This document shows, one piece after another, positions 33,817 to 40,718 of a stretch of DNA of 64,000 bases. The notes under the pieces were generated by a model that ran no database searches, was not told the DNA's origin, and saw nothing but the letters and a program-made list of their open reading frames with translations. This stretch comes from Cellulosimicrobium funkei (GTDB taxonomy: Bacteria; Actinomycetota; Actinomycetes; Actinomycetales; Cellulomonadaceae). The stretch covers positions 496,001-560,000 of the forward strand of contig NZ_JNBQ01000001.1 of NCBI RefSeq assembly GCF_001019615.1, in the 5' to 3' direction. Positions within the stretch are counted from its first letter, which is position 1. Each line of letters starts with the position of its first letter. Both the position numbers and the translations under genes were made by a program.

Positions 33817-35193
33817 TCAGGAGGTCGCGTCGTCGAGCGGCTCGACGACGATCCCGCCGAAGCGGGCGTCGCGCGCCCGGTGCTCGACGCCGCCGATCCA
33901 GACGCGCCCGCTCCGCACCGCGTCGGACGCGGGGGAGCGGTCGAGGTAGTGCGCCTGGTAGCCGCCGCCGAAGTCCACGTTCGTCAGCGAGACGGCGCGA
34001 CCCGCCTCGTCGGTGACATCGGCCTCGCACCACGCGCACACGTGCCGCGGGTAGCGAGGGTTCTCGCGGAGCAGCGTGCCGCACAGCGGGCAGTACTGCG
34101 TGCGCACCGCCTCGGCGCCGGCCGGCGCGAGCGCGCCCGTGCGGACGAGGCCGCCCTGCGCGGTGCGCCGGGCGAGCGCGGTGAGCTGGCGCCGCGCGAT
34201 CCCGGGCCAGCCGTGGACGGCCCGCGCCCACTCGTCCGGCACGGCGCGGGCTCCGTAGCGCGCGCCGAGGAGCGCGCCGGCGATGGCCGCGACCGTGTCG
34301 GTGTCGCCGCCGATCGAGACGGCGGCCTGGAGCGCGGCCGCGAGGTGGTCGCGGTGGGCGAACGTCGAACCCTGCGGCGCGGCGGTCGTCGCGATCGCGT
34401 GCCACGCCGCCTGGAGAGCGGTGACGGTGAAGCCGTTCTGCCGCAGGTCGGCCGTGGGCCGCGCGAGCTCGGCGTCCGCGATCCATGCGGACCAGCGCGC
34501 CGCCGCGTCCGGGTCGAGGAGGTCCAGCCCCGCGCGCGCGTCGAGACGCTGCTCCGTCACGGCGACGCGCACCGCCTCCGACCAGAGCACGCACGACTCG
34601 GCGGCGAGCGGGTCGGTGTGCGTGATCTCCGCGACGGCCCGGGCCGCGCGGGCGGTCGCGTCCCGGTCGTCGAGAGCGACCAGCCCGACGACGCCCGTGC
34701 GCATGAGCGCGCCGTTCCCGGCCGTGCGTCCGGTCGCCGCGTGCAGGGCGGCCGACGCCTCGCGCAGGCGCGTCGCGGCGGGTCCCCGGCGGGCGGCGGC
34801 GTCGCGCAGCACGGCGGCGGTCTGCGCCCCGACGTCGGTCGCGCCCCCGGTGCGCCACGCCTCGAACGCGGCCGCGACCTCGTCGAGCGGGGTCGCGCCG
34901 AACGCGTCCGGGACCTGGGAGAGCACGTCGTGGGCGGCCGTGACCCGGGCGACGCACACCGACATCTGGGTGTCGTCGCTCCACTCGCCGGGGGCGTACG
35001 GGCCGAGGCCGCCGCCGCGCATGACCGCCACCGCCTCCGGCTGCCCCGGGCCGGGCGGCTGCGCGAACTCGTACGGCACCCCGAGCGCGTCGCCCGCCGC
35101 CTGGGCGAGCAGCACGCCCGACGCGCGGTCGAGCAGCCCGTGGTCGAGCGGGTCGAGGGGTTCGCGGGAGGGCGGAGGCGGCGTCGTCGTCAC
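33817..35193 (-). CDS. ADP-ribosylglycohydrolase family protein with C-terminal zinc-ribbon extension
   Basis: 458 residues from GTG 35193; CACGAT ends 6 nt upstream, suggesting a leaderless start. The N-terminal 330 residues carry the DraG/ARH metal sites: GVLLAQAAGDALGVPYEF, GEWSDDTQMSVCVA, GNGALMRTGVVGL and SIGGDTDTVAAIAGALLGARYG. This family removes ADP-ribose from proteins or small molecules. The extra C-terminal 110 residues contain two CxxC pairs (YCPLCG, CAWCEADV), predicted to bind zinc, followed by a domain with YLDRSPASDAVRSGRVWIGG. The extension may choose the substrate. It is divergent from the UPF0303-like gene with only 17 bp between the starts. Confidence 0.87.
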   Translation of the reverse strand: MTTTPPPPSREPLDPLDHGLLDRASGVLLAQAAGDALGVPYEFAQPPGPGQPEAVAVMRGGGLGPYAPGEWSDDTQMSVCVARVTAAHDVLSQVPDAFGATPLDEVAAAFEAWRTGGATDVGAQTAAVLRDAAARRGPAATRLREASAALHAATGRTAGNGALMRTGVVGLVALDDRDATARAARAVAEITHTDPLAAESCVLWSEAVRVAVTEQRLDARAGLDLLDPDAAARWSAWIADAELARPTADLRQNGFTVTALQAAWHAIATTAAPQGSTFAHRDHLAAALQAAVSIGGDTDTVAAIAGALLGARYGARAVPDEWARAVHGWPGIARRQLTALARRTAQGGLVRTGALAPAGAEAVRTQYCPLCGTLLRENPRYPRHVCAWCEADVTDEAGRAVSLTNVDFGGGYQAHYLDRSPASDAVRSGRVWIGGVEHRARDARFGGIVVEPLDDATS

Positions 35194-35210
35194 GGCGTGA
35201 TCGTGCCACG

Positions 35211-35699
35211 ATGAGCGGCATGACGACGACGCCCGACGACCTCGCCGCCCTCATCGCCTCCGTCGAGGCGGACGAGCGTGACCTCGTGCTCCGCACCTTC
35301 ACGCACGACGACGCGTGGCGGCTCGGCTGCCTGCTCGTCGAGCTCGCCGACGAGCGCGACCTGCCCGTGACGATCGACGTCCGCAAGGGCCCGCAGCAGG
35401 TGTTCCACGCCGCGCGCGAGGGCACGACCCCGGACAACGACTCGTGGGTCGAGCGCAAGGTGCGGGTCGTCGAGCGGTTCGGGGCGTCGTCGTACCTCGT
35501 GGGCCTGCGCGCCCGCGCGAAGGGGACGACGTTCGCCGAGCAGCACCAGCTCCCGCTCCAGGAGTACGCCGCCCACGGCGGCGCCTTCCCGATCCGTGTC
35601 GACGGCGTCGGGATCGTCGGCGTCGTGACGGTGTCCGGGCTCGCCCAGGGGGACGACCACGCGCTGGTCACCGAGGCCCTGCGGTCCTTCCTCCGCTGA
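35211..35699 (+). CDS. UPF0303/HbpS-like heme-degrading domain protein
   Basis: 162 residues from ATG 35211; ATG 35220 three codons later is also possible. Residues about 12-160 match the UPF0303/HbpS-like fold (AALIASVEADERDLVLRTF, DAWRLGCLLVELADERDLPV, TIDVRKGPQQVFHAAREGT, WVERKVRVVERFG, GGAFPIRVDGVGIVGVVTVSG). Relatives bind heme or cobalamin-like ligands; the role here is uncertain. Both this gene and its divergent neighbour are predicted to be leaderless and share a tiny intergenic dyad (ATCGTG-C-CACGAT). A strong terminator follows. Confidence 0.8.
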   Translation: MSGMTTTPDDLAALIASVEADERDLVLRTFTHDDAWRLGCLLVELADERDLPVTIDVRKGPQQVFHAAREGTTPDNDSWVERKVRVVERFGASSYLVGLRARAKGTTFAEQHQLPLQEYAAHGGAFPIRVDGVGIVGVVTVSGLAQGDDHALVTEALRSFLR

Positions 35700-35708
35700 G
35701 CCGGGCAG

Positions 35709-35748
35709 ACGGACGGGGCCGGCACCCGAGGGTGCCGGCCCCGTCCGT
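35709..35748. terminator. Bidirectional hairpin terminator
   Basis: A perfect stem of 18-19 bp (35709-35727 with 35730-35748) starts 9 nt after the UPF0303-like stop and serves the convergent hsp20 gene, whose stop is at 35828. Confidence 0.8.
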
Positions 35749-35827
35749 GGTCCGGTCGCGCAGGGGGCGGGCGCGACCGGGGTCGGAGCGCCGACGCGAC
35801 GTCGTCCGCCGCGCCGGCGGTGCGGCG

Positions 35828-36358
35828 TCAGGCCGCGCGCGTGACCTCGATGCGCTGGGGAGCACGGCCGGCGAACACGCCGGCGACGGTCACGGTGAGC
35901 ACGCCCGCGTCGTAGGACGCGCGGACGGCGTCGGCCTCCGCGGTCTTCGGCAGGGTGACGGTGCGGCGGAACTCGCCGAACCGCACCTCACGGATGCGGC
36001 GCCCTGCCGGGGCGGCCTCGGCCGCCTCGTCGGTGCTGGCCCCGTCCGTCCCCGCCTCGGGCTGCTCGCCCTCGGTCTCGGACGTCTCGGCCGCGGGGGC
36101 CTCGACGGCACGCTGGTCGCGACGCTCGCCGCGGACGACGAGGCGACGGCCCTCGAGCTCGACAGTCACGTCGCGCTCGGGGTCGACGCCCGGCACGTCG
36201 AACCGGGCGACGAGGTCGTCGCCCTCGCGGTAGACGTCGGCGGCGGGCGCGTAGCCGGACCGCGCGGCGGGCGCGCCGACCGGGCGCGTCCAGAGCTGGC
36301 GCACGACGCGCTCGGTGGGGAGCGGGCGGAACGGCGCCACGGTGTAGGTGCTGATCAT
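35828..36358 (-). CDS. Small heat shock protein (Hsp20 / alpha-crystallin domain)
   Basis: 176 residues from ATG 36358, with CTGGAGG 4-5 nt upstream; this beats a longer frame from 36412 that lacks a ribosome site. The alpha-crystallin domain (about residues 38-160) includes YAPAADVYREGDDLVARFDV-PGVDPERDVTVELEG, RRLVVRGERRDQ, and the C-terminal SYDAGVLTVTV. An acidic insertion of about 45 residues (APAAETSETEGEQPEAGTDG and on) sits where short loops are usual. It is a holdase that keeps unfolding proteins soluble. A HAIR-like inverted repeat 56 nt upstream suggests HspR control. Confidence 0.92.
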   Translation of the reverse strand: MISTYTVAPFRPLPTERVVRQLWTRPVGAPAARSGYAPAADVYREGDDLVARFDVPGVDPERDVTVELEGRRLVVRGERRDQRAVEAPAAETSETEGEQPEAGTDGASTDEAAEAAPAGRRIREVRFGEFRRTVTLPKTAEADAVRASYDAGVLTVTVAGVFAGRAPQRIEVTRAA

Positions 36359-36413
36359 GGGGACCTCCAGGTTCCGTGCCACGGTCTGCCCGTGGCGTCC
36401 TGACCTGTCCAAC

Positions 36414-36434
36414 CTTGAGCGGGACCGGCTCAGT
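36414..36434 (-). promoter_or_regulatory. HAIR-like operator (HspR box) upstream of hsp20
   Basis: CTTGAGC-N7-GCTCAGT. The known HAIR consensus is CTTGAGT-N7-ACTCAAG: the left half matches 6 of 7 and the right half CTCA, with the correct 7-bp spacer. It lies 56 nt upstream of the hsp20 start codon. HspR binding is inferred. Confidence 0.6.
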
Positions 36435-36515
36435 CCCGAGTTCGCGCACGACGAACGCCGCCCGCCTTCTGGGTGGAAGACGGGCGGCGCGGAGAGCGGA
36501 GCTTAGAGGCCGTGC

Positions 36516-37178
36516 TCAGAGGCTGTGCGCGGTGATGTCGCCGTGCGTCGTGGTCGCGCGGATGTCGAGAGCGGCGGTGCCGTCGTTGCGGAGCGAGTTG
36601 CTCACCCGGCCGTACCCGGTGCTCGCGTCGAGCGTCGCGGACACCCCGGATGCTGCCGCGACCGCGACGTCGCCCAGCTGGGTGCTGAGCACGACCGTGC
36701 CGCGCTCCGCCTCGGCGACCCGGACGTCTCCCTTCGCGGTGGTGATCTCCGCGGGGCCGGTCAGACGACCGACCGAGACGTCGCCGGCCTGGGTGACCAG
36801 ACGGACGGATGCCGCCTCGTCGAGCGTGATCGCGCCGTACTCGTCCGCGGCGGTGACGTCGCCGAGCCGGCCGACGCCGCGCAGCTCGCCGCTGCCCGTG
36901 ACCTCGACGTGCGACCCGGCAGGAAGCTGGATCGTCACCTCGACGGCACCGGACGGTCCGAAGGCCTCGTGCTTCGCCGGCGCGGCCGCGACGCGGACGA
37001 CGCCGTCGTGGTGCTCGACCGTGGTGCGCTCGGCGGCCGTCACGTCGCGGTTCTTGGACGCGTCGAGCGGGAGGACCTCGACGACGGTGTCGGCCCGGCC
37101 CGAGGCGATGAGCTGGACCCGGGCGGCGGGGGCGTCGATGACGGCGGTGATCGGGGCGGGGGTGTCGAACGTGTGCAT
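36516..37178 (-). CDS. DUF4097-family beta-helix-like protein
   Basis: 220 residues from ATG 37178, with AGGAG 9 nt upstream. No signal peptide or membrane helix. Repeating strands of the form GDVTAADEYGAITLDEAASVR, 'TQAGDVSVGRLTGPAEITTAKGDVRVAEAERGTVVLSTQLGDVAVAAAS' are typical of DUF4097 (putative adhesin-like beta-helix repeats). Such genes in actinobacteria often sit beside PspC/LiaX-type or MarR-type regulators. Here it faces a GbsR/MarR-like regulator gene across a 231-bp gap with a perfect 30-bp palindrome over its promoter. The function is unknown. Confidence 0.85.
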   Translation of the reverse strand: MHTFDTPAPITAVIDAPAARVQLIASGRADTVVEVLPLDASKNRDVTAAERTTVEHHDGVVRVAAAPAKHEAFGPSGAVEVTIQLPAGSHVEVTGSGELRGVGRLGDVTAADEYGAITLDEAASVRLVTQAGDVSVGRLTGPAEITTAKGDVRVAEAERGTVVLSTQLGDVAVAAASGVSATLDASTGYGRVSNSLRNDGTAALDIRATTTHGDITAHSL

Positions 37179-37217
37179 CGTGATCAACTCCTGGAAGGTC
37201 GTCCTGGTGATTTCCAA

Positions 37218-37254
37218 CACCGTGAACGCTACGTAGCGTTCACGGTGACGGCAA
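37218..37254 (-). promoter_or_regulatory. Promoter of the DUF4097 gene covered by a 30-bp perfect palindrome
   Basis: Palindrome 37218-37247, half-site CACCGTGAACGCTAC. On the minus strand TTGCCG (37254-37249), 17 bp, and TAGCGT (37231-37226) form a good promoter whose spacer and -10 are inside the palindrome. A bound dimer would block the polymerase. The same half-site (GTGAACGCTA) recurs at the divergent regulator's promoter. Confidence 0.7.
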
Positions 37255-37348
37255 GAGCAATGTTGCTGTGAGTGGGCATATGCGCAGGTAATCGGACATA
37301 AACTGGTGCAATGGCGCAGGTGCAACGCAACGTGAGGCGTCGTCTGCG

Positions 37349-37377
37349 TTGCATCGATGGCAGGTGAACGCTAGCCT
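37349..37377 (+). promoter_or_regulatory. Promoter of the MarR/GbsR-like regulator with operator half-site
   Basis: TTGCAT (37349-37354), 17 bp, TAGCCT (37372-37377). The half-site GGTGAACGCTA (37363-37373) overlaps the -10, matching the palindrome at 37218. This suggests autoregulation. A 9-bp inverted repeat, TGCAACGCA / TGCGTTGCA (37321-37353), lies just upstream. Confidence 0.6.
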
Positions 37378-37409
37378 CGGGCGGTCGGCACGAGCGGAGG
37401 AGGACCACC

Positions 37410-38144
37410 ATGCCCGGAGGAAGGCTCACCAGGCAGGAGCGCCAGCAGATCGCCCTCGGGCTGGCCGACGACCTCGCGTACGCGGAGATCGCCCGCCGGC
37501 TGGACCGACCGACGTCGACCGTCACGCGCGAGGTGATGCGCAACGGCGGACCCGGCGCCTACCGGCCCGACCTCGCGCAGCACGCCACCGAGCGCCGCGC
37601 GCGCCGCCGCCGGGAGCCGGGTCCGGCCACCGCGTCGTCGCCGTCCCGAGGTGCCGACGCCGTCCGCGAGTACGAGGAGACGTTCACGGCGCTCTTCATG
37701 CAGCAGGGCCTGCCGCGGATCGCGGCGGGGGTGCTGACGTGCCTCTACACCGCCGACACGGGCAGCCTCACGGCCGCCGAGCTCGTCGAGCGTCTTCGGG
37801 TGAGCCCGGCGTCGATCTCCAAGGCCATCCCCGTCCTGGAGAGCCACGGTCTGGTCGTGCGCGAGCGGGGCGAGGGCCGCCGCGAGCGCTACGTCGCCGA
37901 CGGCGACGTCTGGTTCCAGTCGATGATCGCCGCGGCGCGGAACAACGCCCAGCTCGCCGAGACGGCTCGCCAGGGGGTCGCGATCCTCGGACGGAGCAGC
38001 CCCGCCGGCGCGCGGCTCGAGAACATGGCGCGCTTCCTCGACTTCGTGGGGGAGAGCATCGCCCGGGCGGCCGAGCAGGCGCGCGATCTCCTCACCACCC
38101 CGGGAGACGCCGTCGGGGAAGACCGCACCACTGCGAAGGACTGA
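37410..38144 (+). CDS. GbsR/MarR-like regulator with N-terminal IS30-type HTH
   Basis: 244 residues from ATG 37410, with CGGAGGAGG 6 nt upstream. Residues 1-50 (GRLTRQERQQIALGLADDLAYAEIARRLDRPTSTVTREV) are an HTH like that of IS30-type transposases, here used as a regulator domain. Residues about 90-170 form a winged helix of GbsR/MarR type (FMQQGLPRIAAGVLTCLYTADTG, LTAAELVERLRVSPASISKAIPVLESHGLVVRER). The C-terminal helices probably dimerise. The gene is divergent from the DUF4097 gene, and both promoters share a GTGAACGCTA half-site, so it most likely represses its partner and itself. Confidence 0.87.
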   Translation: MPGGRLTRQERQQIALGLADDLAYAEIARRLDRPTSTVTREVMRNGGPGAYRPDLAQHATERRARRRREPGPATASSPSRGADAVREYEETFTALFMQQGLPRIAAGVLTCLYTADTGSLTAAELVERLRVSPASISKAIPVLESHGLVVRERGEGRRERYVADGDVWFQSMIAAARNNAQLAETARQGVAILGRSSPAGARLENMARFLDFVGESIARAAEQARDLLTTPGDAVGEDRTTAKD

Positions 38145-38162
38145 ACCGTCTGCGCACCGCGC

Positions 38163-39173
38163 TCACCCGCGGCGCGCGGCACGCCGGGCCTTGCGGGCGG
38201 CGGCGGCGCGCTCCTCCGCCTCGTCGAGCCGCGCGTCGGCGCCGTCGAGCGACTCCTGCGCCGCGGCCGCGGCGTCGCGCGCCTCGGCGAGCCGCGCGCG
38301 CAGGTCCTCGCGCTCGTCGGCGAGCCGGGCCAGCTCGTCCTCGACGCGCCCGAGCTTGTCCTCCACCTGCCCGACGGCGTCGCCCGCCGCGCGCACGCGC
38401 GTGTCTGCCTCGTCGCGCTCGGCCTCGAGGCGGTCGACCTCGGCCGCCGTCTCCTCGACCTCCCGCTCGGCGGCCGCCACGGCGTCCTCCTCGGGAGGCG
38501 CGCCGTCGGCCGGGCGGGTGTCGGCCCGCGCGGACCGGGCGCCGGGCGTCGTGCTCGTCTCCGGGTCCGCGGCTCCGGGCCCGCCCGCGCCCGCGGTGCC
38601 GCCGGTCCGCGCCCGGAGCTCGACGACGTCGGCGGGTTCGCCTCCCTCGTCGACGATCCCGAACCCGACGTGCTGGAGGGCCTGCGACAACCGACCGGCG
38701 CGGACGAGCGCGCCCGCGTCCGGGTCCATGACGGCGGCGGTGAGCGTCTCGGCGAGCCGGTCGAGCGCCGTCGCGGACACGGCCCGGCCGGCGACCTCTC
38801 CCGCGTCGCGCAGCTCGGCCACGACGCGCTCCACGCGCTCGCGCCGCAGCCGGTCGAGCGTCCTGATGCGCGTGCGGTCGCGGTCGGTCGTCGCGTCGCG
38901 CAGCTCGTCGCCCAGGCTGACGAGCGCGGCGACGTCGTCGGGCCGCTCGCGCGCGACCTGGTTGACGACCCACGCGGCGACGGTCGGCTTCGCGAGCCGG
39001 CCCACGCGCTCGGCGCCGACCGCGTCCCCCGACGCCTTGATCTCCTTCGCCGCCGCGGTGCGGGCGACCACGAACTGCTCGAGCGGCAGCGCGAAGAGCC
39101 CGTCGACGAGCGCGTCGACGTCGGTACCGTCCCCGACCGGGGCGTCGGCGCCGCGCGGGGCCTTCGGACTCAT
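38163..39173 (-). CDS. Hypothetical protein with long C-terminal coiled coil
   Basis: 336 residues from ATG 39173, overlapping the exonuclease stop by 4 bp, so translationally coupled. The N-terminal 170 residues are helical (VDALVDGLFALPLEQFVVAR, AAWVVNQVARERPDDVAALV, DRTRIRTLDRLRRERVERVV). After a Gly/Pro-rich linker, the last 110 residues (VAAAEREVEETAAEVDRLEA and on) form a heptad-like coiled coil rich in Glu, Ala and Arg. I do not recognise the family. Coupling to a DEDDh exonuclease hints at a DNA-related role, but nothing in the sequence proves it. Confidence 0.75.
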   Translation of the reverse strand: MSPKAPRGADAPVGDGTDVDALVDGLFALPLEQFVVARTAAAKEIKASGDAVGAERVGRLAKPTVAAWVVNQVARERPDDVAALVSLGDELRDATTDRDRTRIRTLDRLRRERVERVVAELRDAGEVAGRAVSATALDRLAETLTAAVMDPDAGALVRAGRLSQALQHVGFGIVDEGGEPADVVELRARTGGTAGAGGPGAADPETSTTPGARSARADTRPADGAPPEEDAVAAAEREVEETAAEVDRLEAERDEADTRVRAAGDAVGQVEDKLGRVEDELARLADEREDLRARLAEARDAAAAAQESLDGADARLDEAEERAAAARKARRAARRG

Positions 39174-40510
39174 GACGCCCAGCGTCGCACCCCGGTGCCG
39201 GACGTGCGCCCGCTCGCCGGCTCGCCCCGGGCGGCGAGCAGCGCCGCGAAGGCCGTCTCGGTGACGACGGGGATGCCGTAACGGCGGGCGGTGCGGGCCT
39301 TGGTCGAGAGCGAGTCCGGGTCGGCGGCGACGACGAGCCGGCTCCGGCGCGTCACGTAGGGCCAGGGGGAGAGGCCGGCGGCACGCACGTCGCGCTCCCA
39401 GGCCTCGCGCGTGCGCGACATCGACCCGGTGAGCACGACCTCGTCGCCGTCCGCGAGCACGAACGCCGGGCGCGGTGCGACGGCCAGCTCCGCGGCGAGC
39501 CGTGCTCCGAGCGCCGCCTCGACGGCTCCGGCGACGTCGTCGGCGTCGAGGCCGAGCTGGCCCGCGACCTCGTGCAGGGCGGGGTCGTCGCGGACGGAGC
39601 CGCCGTCGTCGCGGTCGCCCGCGGAGGTCGCGCCGTCGAGGGCGTCGAGCTCCGCCCGGGCGAGGGCGGTCAGGTAGTCGCGGTGCACGCTCTCGACCGT
39701 GGCGCGGTCGAGCCCGGCCCGCCGCGCCTCGGCGAGGAGCGCGGCACGCTCCGAGTGCGAGACGTAGCGGTCGAGGAGCGCGGCGTCGAGCAGTCGCAGG
39801 TAGGTCGCGGTGTCGACGTCCGGGCGCTCGGTCCGTGCGGGCGCGGCACCCGCGCGGGCGCCCGGCGCCTCGTCGAGCCCGGCGAGCCAGTGACCGTGGG
39901 CGCGGCTCGCGCCCCGCAGGACCGGCTCCACGCCGGGGAGCGCGGCGGGCAGCGACCACCGCACCCCGTCGGCCGCGGCGCGCGCCACGTCCCAGCACTC
40001 GTCGTCGGCCGCCACGTCGAGGTAGTACCCGAGCAGCCCCGCGGTGGCGCGCGCGTCGCCCAGGGCCGAGTGGACGCCGTCGTGCACGACGCCCACCGCC
40101 GCGCAGCACGCGGCGAGCGCGCGCGAGCCCGTGAGGTAGCGGCTCGCGAGCTGCTGCGTGCACAGGCACGCGACGGGGTCGATCGCCGCGGCGATCCCGG
40201 CGCGCCCGATCTCGGCGCGCAGGAAGCGCGTGTCGAACGCGGCGTTGTGCGCCACGAGGACGCGCCCGGCGAGCAGGCGCAGGAGCGCAGGGGCGACGCG
40301 GTCGAACGTCGGGGCGAGCGCGACGTCGGCCGCCGCGATGCCGTGGACGTGCTGCGGCCCGAGGTCGCGCTCGGGGTTGACCAGGGTGGACCACTCGTCC
40401 TCGACCTGGCCCGCGGCGTCGACCAGCACCACCGCGACCTCGGCCACCCGGTCGCCGAGGCGAGGGGAGAACCCCGTGGTCTCGAGGTCGACGACGGCGA
40501 ATCCGGGCAC
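39170..40510 (-). CDS. DEDDh 3'-5' exonuclease with C-terminal BRCT domain
   Basis: 446 residues from GTG 40510; GTG 40516 and 40537 are possible. 40510 is preferred because CAGACT ends 6 nt before it, as at 7926. Exo motifs: FAVVDLETTGFSP (ExoI), 'LVAHNAAFDTRFLRAEI' (ExoII) and VHSALGDARATAGL (ExoIII His/Asp), as in the epsilon subunit of DNA polymerase III. The C-terminus (about 350-425; VVLTGSMSRTREAWERDVRAAG, RLVVAADPDSLSTKARTARRYGIPVV) is a BRCT domain. This architecture occurs in actinobacterial DNA-repair exonucleases. It heads a two-gene operon with the coiled-coil protein. Confidence 0.88.
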   Translation of the reverse strand: MPGFAVVDLETTGFSPRLGDRVAEVAVVLVDAAGQVEDEWSTLVNPERDLGPQHVHGIAAADVALAPTFDRVAPALLRLLAGRVLVAHNAAFDTRFLRAEIGRAGIAAAIDPVACLCTQQLASRYLTGSRALAACCAAVGVVHDGVHSALGDARATAGLLGYYLDVAADDECWDVARAAADGVRWSLPAALPGVEPVLRGASRAHGHWLAGLDEAPGARAGAAPARTERPDVDTATYLRLLDAALLDRYVSHSERAALLAEARRAGLDRATVESVHRDYLTALARAELDALDGATSAGDRDDGGSVRDDPALHEVAGQLGLDADDVAGAVEAALGARLAAELAVAPRPAFVLADGDEVVLTGSMSRTREAWERDVRAAGLSPWPYVTRRSRLVVAADPDSLSTKARTARRYGIPVVTETAFAALLAARGEPASGRTSGTGVRRWAS

Positions 40511-40718
40511 GGGCACAGTCTGCCCGACGCCGCCCACGTCTCGTGCCCGCCGTGCTCAGGTCGGTGCGCAGGGGATTCGCACAGGGGTTTCGCGCAAGCC
40601 CCCGTGGGCCTACGCTCGCGAGCACACGAGCCTCCGCAGCGTCGCGTCTCGTGTGCGACTCGGCCGGACCCCGACACGACCGGGGTCGGTCGGCGGGGGC
40701 CACTGTCGAGGAGGATGC

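Noticed and set aside
37410-37560. IS30 insertion remnant from the HTH at the start of the regulator
   Set aside because: No catalytic DDE region, no terminal repeats, and the HTH is in frame with a full regulator.
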